DNA of 44,214 bases from an uncultured Elusimicrobiales bacterium (GCA_944324695.1 CALUXH010000064.1:1-44214), one strand, 5' to 3'; shown: positions 24,495 to 32,158, numbered from the stretch's first letter. Made by a program: numbers and translations. The notes: generated by a model from the letters alone, not told the origin.

Positions 24495-27400
24495 ATGGCT
24501 GATAATAAAAAGGAAGCGTTTACGTTCAGCGATAAGATTAAAAACAGCAAGCCTGCTTTTAATCCGTTCGCCAGACGTGTTTCCTCCAAAATCGGCGCCA
24601 ACGGCAAACCGAAAAAGACGATATTTGAGCGTACCAAACGGGACGCGCCCTTTTTCATTGCCGCTTTGGCCGCCTTGCTGCTGTTGCCGTTTTTGTATAA
24701 ATACAGCGGCAGCATAGAGGAAACGGGTATTATTACTCCCGGTTCTGCCGATACGGTGTTTGACCCGTACCGGGACGGGATTGGCGGTGCATTTTTGGAT
24801 GACCCGGACGGCGCCATCGCCCAATATACGGGGCGTGACCCGCTGTCTTTAATACAGGGGTTTGGTTCGCCTGCGCCGGAGGATGATTTTTCCGGAGATA
24901 TTGTGGACTACCGCGTGCAGGACGGTTTGGACGACAATTATACCCCTGCGCGCCCTTCGGATTCTCCGCGTGCTTACGCCCCAGCGGCCACGCGCGCGGC
25001 TTTTCAGCGCCAGGCCACAAAAATCAATGAATTAGGCAGCGCCGGCCTGAACCTGCGCGGCGGAGCGGGAGTGCCGTTCCGTTTCGGCGGGGCCAGTTTA
25101 AAGCGGGCCGCCCAGGCCGATTCCGCCGGTGCGCCCAAACAGGGCACCAAGCCGGTGGCGTTGCAGCCGCTGCGCGCGGCGGACAGCCCGTCCCGTTCGT
25201 ATTTCGGCCAGCCCGGTGCGGCGCAGGCGCGCGCTTCGCGTGAAGCCATGGGCAAAACCAATGCGGCGCAGGCCGTGCGTGACGCCATGTTTAATCCCGC
25301 CCGGACCAGCGCCGGCGTAGGCGGTCTGGGTTCCGGCACGTTCGCCCCCGGCGGCGGCGCGGGACAGATAAACCATACGCTGGACTTCAAGGGCATTACT
25401 CCCTGGTGGTGGGACATGATGAAAGAGCGTTCCCAGGAAGCCTGGAGATGGAAATATTTCCTGTGGAGGAAAAACTTTACCGAAGCGCTGGTCAAGTCTC
25501 TGGGTGAGCTGGCGGGGTTGTTTGCCAAAAATATGGGCTGCTGTCTGCTTACGGGCAACCAGGACTGCGATATGGATACGTTCCTGGGCGCTTCGCCGGA
25601 AAACAGCACTGCGGACACCTGCTGCGGTATAAAAGCCAGTTCTTGGACGCCCGGCATGGTGGCGACTTATGGGGAGTTCGGAGAGGCAAGCTGTAAGGCC
25701 TTTAAGGAACAGGGCAAGACGGATAAAAATTTCCAATGTCCTGACGGCGGTTGGAAAGCCGGCCGCAAGTATACCAAGAAGCAAAACTTCTTCCAGGTGC
25801 GCGGGGCCTGCCTGGGCGCCGTCGGTTTGGGCAGTGATTACGGACAGGGAACGCCCAGCCTGAAGCTGGTGCCGGACGTGGGCGACTGCGTCGCGCTCAA
25901 CCGCACCCGGAACTACAGCGTAAAGCCGGAAGGCGAGGCGATGAAATGGCACATTTACCATTACCTCGTGACGCGCAATTACGTGCCCGTTACCCTGGAC
26001 GACGGAACGAAATACGTGAACTTGTGCGACCAGCAAACGCCGTATGAGATCAGCAAGAACCGCGCGGCGGCGCTGGCCATGATACAGAATGCCGACTCTG
26101 ACAGCTGGGACGATGCCCAGAAGATAGATAAGGAAATTGAAGCGTTGGAAAAGCAAATCAAGGGATATGCTGCTGACGATCCTAATAGAGCGAATCTGCA
26201 AAAAGCACTGAACCAGAGATACGCGGACCTTGAATTGCGCTTCAGCGAAGCCGTCAAGAAGGTAAAAGGCGATTCGCGCCACTTCAACAATCCGGTCAAT
26301 GAAGACTTCTCCGACGCGTGCGTGGTGTACGTGTCCGAAAGCAACACGCTTCATTGGGATACGGACGTACAGACGACTATGGTGAAACTGCTCTCCAAGC
26401 TGATTAAGCAGCGCGGTTTGGCGACGGACGATGTGCAGGTGGCCGAACTGGCGACGAAGGCGTTTAAGCAGATGGACTGGGCGTTTATAGAGTCTTTTGC
26501 GTCCAAATACGAACTGGCCTATAAACCGGATGATCTGCCCATGCCGTACTGGCAGTTCTTTGACTACTACCTGATGCGCCGCGGAGACAATAAAGTCATT
26601 GCCGACCGCAAGTTCCGTCAGGAAGGAATAGACAGCGTGCCCGGAGAGAGATGCTACTTTGACAACGCCGTCAAGTTCTACTGTGAAGATACGGAAGGAG
26701 AGGATACCGCCGCCAAAGCCGTGTTGAGCTTTACCGAGGCTTATCAGGGCGGAGGTGAGCAGAATGCTGCAGACGTATCCGTTACGGCGGCTTTTGCGCC
26801 GCTGGACGGTTCAGCGGGCGCTGTCAATGAACAGAAGGTCCGAGGGACCGAACAGTCAGACGGGTCTTTTGTGTATTCATATACGAATCCGAAATGGTTC
26901 TCGCAGGATCAGGTTCAGCAGAACGGTGCGGGCGAAAAAGCCGGCGTGGTAACCTGGAGGCTGTACCGCGGCGGTCAAGCCGTCAAGACCGTCAGCTGCG
27001 ATTACCATAATGAAGGGTCTGAGCCCATGGTGGAGACGGTTCAGCCGCCTCAGGTCGAGCCAAATCCTTCCGAGTTGCCGAGGAATAGAGATGTTACCAT
27101 GTTGGCTCAGCGTATTACGGATATCCCGAGCAATCCGTTTGTGCGCAATGTGCTGAGAGGAACGGAGAACCCCGTCGCACCGCAGGGACAGGCATGGATA
27201 AAACTGGACGATCTGAAAGAAAAGGAAAAAGATGAAACCAGACTTTCCCAAGCCTATGCCGGCAGCCAAGCCGCCAAAACATATGTAGAGAAGATAATAA
27301 AGGCCTATAACGAGCGTGTGACTCAGAATAGCTCTCCTGGTGGTACTGTTGTGGAAATGGTGCGGCCTCAGAATAATTATCCCCAAGTGCCGGAAGTGGT

Positions 27401-28079
27401 GGATGCTATGCGCGTAGCACAGGCTTTAGGGGAGACAACTGTACCTAAAAATGTCGTTTGCGATATGGCCCGCGGCATTGCCTTGCAAAGTGAAGACTAT
27501 ACCCCTGTCCAGACTCGAAAGGGAAGGCATGATGACAATACATTCGGTTCGTTTGCCATTTACATGGGTAATGGGTATATGTATCCACACCTGAATCAGC
27601 TCGAGAAGGGAGGAACCATGGTGCCTGATTATCGCTTCTACTGTTTGGAGAATGGAAGGTATCTTTGTACTCCCGATTATGAATGGGAAAATTACATTTG
27701 GAAACAAACAGGAAAACCGCAAGCTGTAACCCAGAGCCAGCTGGCAGCGGCTACGAAAGAGGGACGCTCCTTTACTGGAACCTATCCGCTGGCTGCTTTA
27801 GCCCAAGGTCCGTCTGGTTGTGCTCCTGGACGCGCGGAACAGTGCCGTGACGAATATGTCCAAAATAACTCTAAGGTTTTCGGCATTACGGAAGAGTGTG
27901 AGTTAGAGGGAGGTATGAAGATTGAAGACGCTTTAGCCTATGTGGAGATCGTGGCGAAGCGGAACGGTACTTCGTATAAACCCCAGGCTAGTAACAAGGA
28001 AAAAGGAGATTCCACGGATAAGCGCAATGTTCAACGCTATACCCCTGGCTCTGACATGGGGGTAACTGATCAATCATAA
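24495..28079 (+). CDS. Giant membrane-anchored Cys-rich exported protein F; unknown family
   Basis: This 1194-residue protein has a basic cytoplasmic start, a membrane helix at about 51-70 and an acidic segment. A Gly/Ala/Arg-rich region (about 150-300) contains GSGTFAPGG, similar to the GTFGP motif of A and C. An aromatic block with WWWDMMKERSQEAWRWKYFLWRK (two stretches at about 303-325) leads into a long region with about 20 Cys, all after residue 345, including two adjacent CC pairs. A coiled coil lies near 545-590. An immunoglobulin-like stretch near 735-840 leads to a Pro/Asn-rich and low-GC C-terminal part (43 percent at 27541-27600 against 70 percent at 25261-25320). The even number of Cys fits an extracytoplasmic disulfide-bonded fold. 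It ends the cluster ahead of strong hairpins. Function unknown. Confidence 0.8.
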   Translation: MADNKKEAFTFSDKIKNSKPAFNPFARRVSSKIGANGKPKKTIFERTKRDAPFFIAALAALLLLPFLYKYSGSIEETGIITPGSADTVFDPYRDGIGGAFLDDPDGAIAQYTGRDPLSLIQGFGSPAPEDDFSGDIVDYRVQDGLDDNYTPARPSDSPRAYAPAATRAAFQRQATKINELGSAGLNLRGGAGVPFRFGGASLKRAAQADSAGAPKQGTKPVALQPLRAADSPSRSYFGQPGAAQARASREAMGKTNAAQAVRDAMFNPARTSAGVGGLGSGTFAPGGGAGQINHTLDFKGITPWWWDMMKERSQEAWRWKYFLWRKNFTEALVKSLGELAGLFAKNMGCCLLTGNQDCDMDTFLGASPENSTADTCCGIKASSWTPGMVATYGEFGEASCKAFKEQGKTDKNFQCPDGGWKAGRKYTKKQNFFQVRGACLGAVGLGSDYGQGTPSLKLVPDVGDCVALNRTRNYSVKPEGEAMKWHIYHYLVTRNYVPVTLDDGTKYVNLCDQQTPYEISKNRAAALAMIQNADSDSWDDAQKIDKEIEALEKQIKGYAADDPNRANLQKALNQRYADLELRFSEAVKKVKGDSRHFNNPVNEDFSDACVVYVSESNTLHWDTDVQTTMVKLLSKLIKQRGLATDDVQVAELATKAFKQMDWAFIESFASKYELAYKPDDLPMPYWQFFDYYLMRRGDNKVIADRKFRQEGIDSVPGERCYFDNAVKFYCEDTEGEDTAAKAVLSFTEAYQGGGEQNAADVSVTAAFAPLDGSAGAVNEQKVRGTEQSDGSFVYSYTNPKWFSQDQVQQNGAGEKAGVVTWRLYRGGQAVKTVSCDYHNEGSEPMVETVQPPQVEPNPSELPRNRDVTMLAQRITDIPSNPFVRNVLRGTENPVAPQGQAWIKLDDLKEKEKDETRLSQAYAGSQAAKTYVEKIIKAYNERVTQNSSPGGTVVEMVRPQNNYPQVPEVVDAMRVAQALGETTVPKNVVCDMARGIALQSEDYTPVQTRKGRHDDNTFGSFAIYMGNGYMYPHLNQLEKGGTMVPDYRFYCLENGRYLCTPDYEWENYIWKQTGKPQAVTQSQLAAATKEGRSFTGTYPLAALAQGPSGCAPGRAEQCRDEYVQNNSKVFGITEECELEGGMKIEDALAYVEIVAKRNGTSYKPQASNKEKGDSTDKRNVQRYTPGSDMGVTDQS

Positions 28080-28091
28080 AGTAGTATTTAT

Positions 28092-28120
28092 CCCCGCCCT
28101 TTACAGGGCGGGGGTTCTTT
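28092..28120 (+). terminator. Terminator of the surface-protein cluster
   Basis: CCCCGCCCT pairs perfectly with AGGGCGGGG around TTAC and is followed by a T-rich stretch (TTCTTT). It starts 13 bases after the stop of the giant gene. Confidence 0.85.
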
Positions 28121-28133
28121 ACTTGTGAAAGCA

Positions 28134-28160
28134 ATCCCCCGGCATAGCCGGGGGATATTT
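28134..28160 (+). terminator. Second strong hairpin behind the cluster
   Basis: A perfect ten-pair stem (ATCCCCCGGC with GCCGGGGGAT) around a three-base loop is followed by ATTTATTG. Together with the previous hairpin it forms a tandem terminator; it may also act on transcripts coming from the minus strand. Confidence 0.7.
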
Positions 28161-28233
28161 ATTGTTTATAAAGCGGTGTGCCGGCTCAAAAGACTGCAGG
28201 GCCGGAACCCCGGCCCGGCCGGCATACCATAAA

Positions 28234-28253
28234 CCCCGGGCTTAAGCCCGGGG
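28234..28253 (-). terminator. Perfect 20-base palindrome behind dut
   Basis: CCCCGGGC and GCCCGGGG flank TTAA. Read on the minus strand the stem is followed by TTTAT, 26 bases beyond the dut stop, so it probably terminates the HEAT-dut transcript. Confidence 0.6.
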
Positions 28254-28279
28254 CGTTCCATTCCAAAAACAAAATATTT

Positions 28280-28696
28280 TTATTTTGCTCCCGTACTGCC
28301 AAAGCCTCCGCTTCCGCGCGCCGTGTCGGACAGGGCCTGTGCCTCTTCAAAATCCGGGTACAGCGTGGGCAGCACCACCAGCTGGGCCACTTTTTGGCCT
28401 TGTTCAAAGACAAATTCCGTATCGTTTAAATTATACATGCACACTATCAGTTCCCCGCGGTACGGTGCGTCCACCAGGCCCGCCATGGCCTTAATGCCTT
28501 TGCTTTCCACGGAGCTTTTGCCCCAGATAATGCCCGAAGTGCCCTCCGGCAGTTCCACCGCCACGCCGGTATGCACGTTCGTCACCGCGCGCGGCGGCAG
28601 AACCGTGCGGCGCAGGGCAAACAAATCCGCCCCCGAGTCCGACGGATGGGCCCGGCGGGGAAGCAAAGCGTCCGGATGCAGTTTTTTTACTTTCAT
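28280..28696 (-). CDS. dut: Deoxyuridine 5'-triphosphate nucleotidohydrolase (dUTPase)
   Basis: This 138-residue protein carries all five trimeric dUTPase motifs in order: DSGADLFA (motif 1), GKSSVESKG (motif 2), GLVDAPYRGEL with the catalytic Asp and uracil-pocket Tyr (motif 3), GQKVAQLVV (motif 4) and RGSGGFGSTG (motif 5, the phosphate-binding C-terminal arm). It hydrolyses dUTP to dUMP and pyrophosphate, keeping uracil out of DNA and feeding dTMP synthesis. The length is normal for the family. It starts three bases after the HEAT-repeat gene and so shares its transcript. Confidence 0.95.
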   Translation of the reverse strand: MKVKKLHPDALLPRRAHPSDSGADLFALRRTVLPPRAVTNVHTGVAVELPEGTSGIIWGKSSVESKGIKAMAGLVDAPYRGELIVCMYNLNDTEFVFEQGQKVAQLVVLPTLYPDFEEAQALSDTARGSGGFGSTGAK

Positions 28697-28699
28697 AAG

Positions 28700-29743
28700 C
28701 TACATGAGTTTGGCCATCTGTTTCAACGCCCCGTCCGCATATACTTTAACGGGGGCGCTGTCTTTTTTGACCATGTCGTTTAACTGTGCAATAAGGCTTT
28801 TGAGCAGACTGGAATCAAATTCTTTGTCCCGGGTGTAAAGCGCCGCGTCCGCACTGGCCAGCAGTGCGGCCATATACGCCGCCGCCCGGGCCGAATTGAT
28901 GCGTATGTTCAAATTGGTGCTGCCCAGCCCCTGCCGGATATCCTCCACCGCCTGGCCTGCCATGAGCCCCAGGGCCAGGGCATAGGTGGCGGCGGGCTTT
29001 TTGTTATAGTTGGTTTTCAATTCTTTAATCACGGCCTGCTGCGTCCACTGGCTGTTTTTGGCCAGGGCGGATGCGACGGCGGCCGCGGCCTGGTCGTTTT
29101 GCTCCGTTTTGGCCATTTTCAGCAGTTGTTTGGCCGCGTCCTGCGTCTGCAAATCCCCCAGCCACTGGGCGGCCGCCGCGCGTACCTGCGCATCGGCGGA
29201 TTTGGCGGCTTCTTTAAGGTTTTTGAGGGTGCTTTTTTCATCCTTGGCCAGCAGGTTCATGGCACGCTGGGCAAAGGCGGGGTCATAAATGTAAAGGTTG
29301 ACGATTTCGTCCCGATAAGGACTCCCTTCCGGGTTCAAAATCGTGTAGGCGCTGGCGGCATACGCGCGGACGGCGTGGTCCTGGCTGGAAGCGGCGTCCT
29401 GCAACAGGGGGGCCAGCTCCTCATGCATGCCGCCCATGGCGGTTAAAATAACGGCGGCAAAAGTTTTTTTCAGCACGTTGCTGTCTTTAATCAGTATATT
29501 AAAGAGACGTCCTTCCTGCGCCGGCGGCGGCGTAATGCGCACCAGGCTGGCGCCGGAAGCAAAAATGGTTTCCGGGCTGGAAGAAGAGGCAAACAGATTT
29601 AATACCCGGGCGTTTTGCGCGTCCGTGCGGGAAGGGGCCTGCAATAGAGGCAAATAGGAAGCCAGATCCGTTTCCTGGGCAGACGGCGCGGCGGCAAATG
29701 CATTACATGCCAAAAAAAATGCTAAAAAGATAAATTTTTTCAT
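28700..29743 (-). CDS. Exported HEAT-repeat protein
   Basis: This 347-residue protein has a signal peptide ending near NAFAA. The rest is built of paired helices rich in Ala and Leu with HEAT-like units, for example HAVRAYAASAYTILN, AQVRAAAAQWLGDLQ, QAAAAVASALAKNSQW and LNIRINSARAAAYMAALL. Such proteins are periplasmic scaffolds, and no enzymatic motif is present. The gene is first in an operon with dut. Its ATG lies only six bases from a TATAAT element and has no ribosome site, so the transcript is probably leaderless. Confidence 0.75.
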   Translation of the reverse strand: MKKFIFLAFFLACNAFAAAPSAQETDLASYLPLLQAPSRTDAQNARVLNLFASSSSPETIFASGASLVRITPPPAQEGRLFNILIKDSNVLKKTFAAVILTAMGGMHEELAPLLQDAASSQDHAVRAYAASAYTILNPEGSPYRDEIVNLYIYDPAFAQRAMNLLAKDEKSTLKNLKEAAKSADAQVRAAAAQWLGDLQTQDAAKQLLKMAKTEQNDQAAAAVASALAKNSQWTQQAVIKELKTNYNKKPAATYALALGLMAGQAVEDIRQGLGSTNLNIRINSARAAAYMAALLASADAALYTRDKEFDSSLLKSLIAQLNDMVKKDSAPVKVYADGALKQMAKLM

Positions 29744-29749
29744 TTTCTT

Positions 29750-29758
29750 ATTATAGCA
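29750..29758 (-). promoter_or_regulatory. Extended -10 promoter of the HEAT-dut operon, probably leaderless
   Basis: On the minus strand TGC-TATAAT ends six bases before the ATG at 29743. No TTGACA-like -35 is found 16-18 bases upstream. A start seven or so bases after the -10 would fall at the ATG. Confidence 0.7.
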
Positions 29759-29842
29759 TTTTGGCGCCGCCGGTTTGGCTCTCTCTATTTATGGGAGGAG
29801 ACGGCATGGCTGCGGCGTTTCGGCCGCAGTAAGGGCCGCCCG

Positions 29843-30001
29843 TTATTGGGAGGACACGGCATTGGCCAGGCGCTTTAGAAACAGGGCTCCGGCGCGGGGG
29901 GAGCGGTCGCTGTAGACGCGCAGGTCTTTGTCTTCCTGTGTAATAATGACTTTGGTACCCCCTAAAGCCAATAGAAAACGCAAATTGGATTTGTTATTCA
30001 T
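29843..30001 (-). CDS. Small unknown protein, 52 residues
   Basis: The frame runs from the ATG at 30001 to TAA at 29843-29845. The product starts MNNKSNLRFL and continues with a Gly-Gly turn, a short beta-like stretch (TKVIITQEDKDLRVYSD) and a basic helix. A GGAGAAAG ribosome site lies nine bases upstream, and a TATAAT lies 38 bases upstream of the ATG. These signals and ordinary codon use argue that it is real, although it is short and shows no recognisable family or export signal. It faces the same way as the HEAT-dut operon but has its own promoter. Confidence 0.5.
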   Translation of the reverse strand: MNNKSNLRFLLALGGTKVIITQEDKDLRVYSDRSPRAGALFLKRLANAVSSQ

Positions 30002-30039
30002 AATTTTCTTTCTCCGTCTATCATGCTATATTTTGATTT

Positions 30040-30045
30040 ATTATA
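30040..30045 (-). promoter_or_regulatory. -10 element of the small gene
   Basis: A minus-strand TATAAT lies 38 bases before the ATG at 30001, whose leader contains GGAGAAAG. No clear -35 is seen. Confidence 0.45.
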
Positions 30046-30166
30046 CTTTAGCGGTTTAAAAATGCCGGAACAAGGGTCTTTGGACCCAAACCCTTTTTGG
30101 GCCCGCTCCCCGGACGCTTGTGCGCGCGGCGGGCCCGCGCGGAAGATAGAAGAGATATGATTTTTT
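30046..30166. other. Intergenic stretch with several overlapping GC-rich inverted repeats
   Basis: No gene is seen. GGGTC and GACCC form a small stem near 30075-30088. GGGCCCGC near 30100 can pair with GCGGGCCC at 30129-30136, which competes with a seven-pair hairpin at 30123-30141 (CGCGCGG with CCGCGCG). The structures lie between divergently transcribed genes and could be an intergenic repeat element or terminator remnants. Confidence 0.4.
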
Positions 30167-30175
30167 TGTTACAAT
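30167..30175 (+). promoter_or_regulatory. Extended -10 promoter of the esterase-fold gene, probably leaderless
   Basis: TGT-TACAAT ends seven bases before the ATG at 30183, behind a run of T. There is no ribosome site and no clear -35. Confidence 0.6.
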
Positions 30176-30182
30176 ACCTAAT

Positions 30183-31157
30183 ATGAAACAACCTATCAGA
30201 CTACTTCTTTTGGGGGCGCTGTTGCTGCTTCCTTCGTTCGTCTTTTGCGGCGAACCGTTAATGTTGATTAATCCCGGGCGGGAAACCTTTTTGAATTTTC
30301 CTTCCGCCACGGTAGGCAATGAAAAAACCGTTACCGTTTTCCTGCCGGAGCCGGCCGTGCCGCTGCGCGGCAAATATCCCGTGGTATATCTGTTGGGCCC
30401 CGGCCCCAAAGACGCGCAAGCGGCGCGGCAGCGGCTGGAAGCCGCCGCGCGCAAGGCTATTTTGGTGGCCGTGGATTTTGATGAAAAAGAGCTGGCCGAT
30501 ACGGCCAAAATCGCCGCGTTCTTTTCACGCGAGCTGGTGCCGTATATTGACGTGAATTATCCGACGGTGGACGAGCCCTCCGCCCGTGCCGTTGCCGCCT
30601 CCGGCGCGGCGGGCAGCCGTGCCGTTGCCACCCTGCTGGCCAAAAAGAATTTGTTTGCGCGCGCTTTTATTTTGAACGGCGGTACGGAGCCTGTATCTTT
30701 GGCCGGGGCGGACCCGGATTTGCGGGTGTTGCTGGCCGGCGAACGCGTCCAAACGGCGGTCTGGCAGCAGACTTTGCAGGAAATGGGCAAAATATACGGG
30801 CCGGGCTTTGTTACCGTGCCGGGGGCGGGGGAAAACCTGCTGGAGGCCTTGGACCTGGATTACTTATTGGCCCCGGCGGCGGAGTTGGCCGTTAAAAAAT
30901 TAAAGGCGCAGGTTTTGCCCGCCAAAATTTCCCTGGAAGCGGGAGAGGGCGCCGTTTTATCCGTCCGGGCCCGTTTGGAAAACGGACGGGAATATGAATA
31001 TATTCCGCTTTCCCCGCGTTTAAGCCCGCCGTATTTGAAATGGGACGCGGCCACCGGCCGGCTGGAGCCTATTTCCGGTGCGGCTCCCGGAAAGATAAAA
31101 ATCAGCGGCGCTGTGGATAAAAAGAAGTTCAGCACCAGAATCAGGCTTAAAAAATAA
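30183..31157 (+). CDS. Exported esterase-fold protein lacking the nucleophile serine
   Basis: This 324-residue protein has a signal peptide (about residues 1-22). Residues 60-170 follow the putative esterase (esterase D-like) alpha/beta-hydrolase pattern: PVVYLLGPGP in place of the oxyanion LLHG, then ILVAVDF, then ELVPYIDVNYPT, then R-AVAASGAAGSRA. In active members the last block reads R-a-I-a-G-x-S-x-G-G. Aligned that way, the nucleophile position is Gly141, preceded by Ser140. The fold is probably kept without the activity, or Ser140 serves after a shift. The last 80 residues look like a small beta domain (Ig-like, with a GAAPGKIKISG end). It may be a structural or binding protein. A leaderless start is likely. 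Confidence 0.55.
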   Translation: MKQPIRLLLLGALLLLPSFVFCGEPLMLINPGRETFLNFPSATVGNEKTVTVFLPEPAVPLRGKYPVVYLLGPGPKDAQAARQRLEAAARKAILVAVDFDEKELADTAKIAAFFSRELVPYIDVNYPTVDEPSARAVAASGAAGSRAVATLLAKKNLFARAFILNGGTEPVSLAGADPDLRVLLAGERVQTAVWQQTLQEMGKIYGPGFVTVPGAGENLLEALDLDYLLAPAAELAVKKLKAQVLPAKISLEAGEGAVLSVRARLENGREYEYIPLSPRLSPPYLKWDAATGRLEPISGAAPGKIKISGAVDKKKFSTRIRLKK

Positions 31158-31202
31158 GGAAAAAACCTGTTTTTGGCGTTTTTTAGATAAAAAAATACGG
31201 AC

Positions 31203-31449
31203 TTGTCAACAGTTTTTTTGAAAATGTGTTTTTAGGGGCTTTTGGGCCTGTGGTCGGGTTTCTCCGACGGTATTTTCGGCGGAGCGAGCCTTTTTCCCCT
31301 ATACAAAGGCCCACTTGTCCACAGTTTTTGGCGTTTATCCACAGCCTACGGGCCTTTTTATCAGCCTGCGGCACCCAAAAAGCCTTTTAAAAGGTTTTTT
31401 GTAGAGTAAAAGCCCGGTTATCCACAGGTTGTTCACACTCTGTGGATAA
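31203..31449. other. DnaA-box cluster, candidate chromosomal origin (oriC)
   Basis: The gene-free stretch 31158-31560 holds six DnaA-box-like nonamers: TTGTCAACA (31203), TTGTCCACA (31315), TTATCCACA (31335), TTATCCACA (31418), TTGTTCACA (31429) and an inverted TTATCCACA (31441-31449). Three are perfect. The last three are packed within 32 bases. A/T-rich tracts (31211-31233, 31381-31410 and 31457-31478) could serve as unwinding elements. No dnaA, dnaN or gidA gene is within the window, so the assignment rests on the boxes alone. Confidence 0.6.
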
Positions 31450-31476
31450 CTGTCGGATAAAAAATTTTCGGCATTT

Positions 31477-31507
31477 TTGCCACCTGCGGGCGGGGTTTTG
31501 CTATAAT
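31477..31507 (+). promoter_or_regulatory. Promoter of the Pal-like lipoprotein gene
   Basis: TGC-TATAAT (31499-31507) is a perfect extended -10. A weak -35 (TTGCCA, 31477-31482) lies 19 bases upstream. The leader has AGGAGG (31549-31554) seven bases before the ATG. Confidence 0.75.
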
Positions 31508-31560
31508 TTGTAAGACATATTTGCCCGTACGCGGTTTTATGCCGGGCCAGGAGGAATTGG

Positions 31561-32097
31561 ATGAAAATTTGGAAATATATGGCCGTTATGCTGGGGGCTG
31601 TGTTGTTGGCGGCCTGTGCGTCCGACGGAGAAGTAAAAGAAGCGGACATCCCGCGTTTGCCGGAGCGGGACCCGATTATCCGCATAGAAGCGGAGCGCAA
31701 CGCCAAATTGTTCAAACAGAGTCCGGCCCAAATGGCCGAAAGTATGCAGCTGCCTGACATTACCTATAAGTTTGATTCCATTCGCCCGCCGGATTACGCC
31801 TATGAGTTTTTGGATAAGCTGGTTACGGTCATGCAGACATATCCAAGTCTGAAGCTGGTGATAGAAGGCAATACCGACATCGTAGGGGATAAAGATTACA
31901 ACTATTGGCTGGGCGCGGCGCGCGCGTCGGCTATGAAATCGTATTTGGTTAGCCGGGGGATTTTGGCGGACCGCATCCGCATTCATTCTTACGGCTCTGA
32001 CCGCCCGCTGACGCTGGATACCAGCAAAGAAGGCCGGCACACAAACCGACGCGTACATTTTGTGCTGACGACGCGGGAATGGAATTCCGTCTATTGA
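31561..32097 (+). CDS. OmpA/Pal-family peptidoglycan-binding lipoprotein
   Basis: This 178-residue protein has a signal peptide ending in the lipobox LLAAC, so Cys is acylated and the protein is anchored in a membrane, probably the outer one. After a charged linker, residues about 65-170 form an OmpA C-terminal domain: ITYKFDSI, LKLVIEGNTDIVGDKDYNYWLGAARA, the SYLVSRGI helix, RIRIHSYGSDRP and the closing HTNRRVHF with the conserved Asn-Arg-Arg. This domain binds peptidoglycan non-covalently. The length is typical for Pal. No Tol genes are adjacent. Confidence 0.9.
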   Translation: MKIWKYMAVMLGAVLLAACASDGEVKEADIPRLPERDPIIRIEAERNAKLFKQSPAQMAESMQLPDITYKFDSIRPPDYAYEFLDKLVTVMQTYPSLKLVIEGNTDIVGDKDYNYWLGAARASAMKSYLVSRGILADRIRIHSYGSDRPLTLDTSKEGRHTNRRVHFVLTTREWNSVY

Positions 32098-32123
32098 TGC
32101 GGGGTTGATCTCTCATAATGTAT

Positions 32124-32158
32124 ACGGAGCGCAGGCAACAGCCTGCGCTCCGTTGTTT
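32124..32158 (+). terminator. Terminator of the Pal-like lipoprotein gene
   Basis: A perfect 13-pair stem (ACGGAGCGCAGGC with its complement) around AACA is followed by TGTTTGT, 26 bases after the stop. Confidence 0.9.

Noticed and set aside
25098-26354. Long minus-strand open frame (418 residues)
   Set aside because: It lies wholly inside the giant protein gene, has His/Arg-rich composition typical of an antisense shadow of GC-rich codons, and has no ribosome site.
18009-28079. Calling the cluster a polymorphic toxin or contact-dependent inhibition system
   Set aside because: Conserved stalks with variable low-GC tails fit that idea, but no tail matches a toxin fold I know, there is no small immunity-like gene after each tail, and no Rhs, hemagglutinin or PAAR feature is present.
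28080-28260. A CRISPR-like repeat array
   Set aside because: The hairpins differ from one another in sequence and spacing; they are terminators, not direct repeats.
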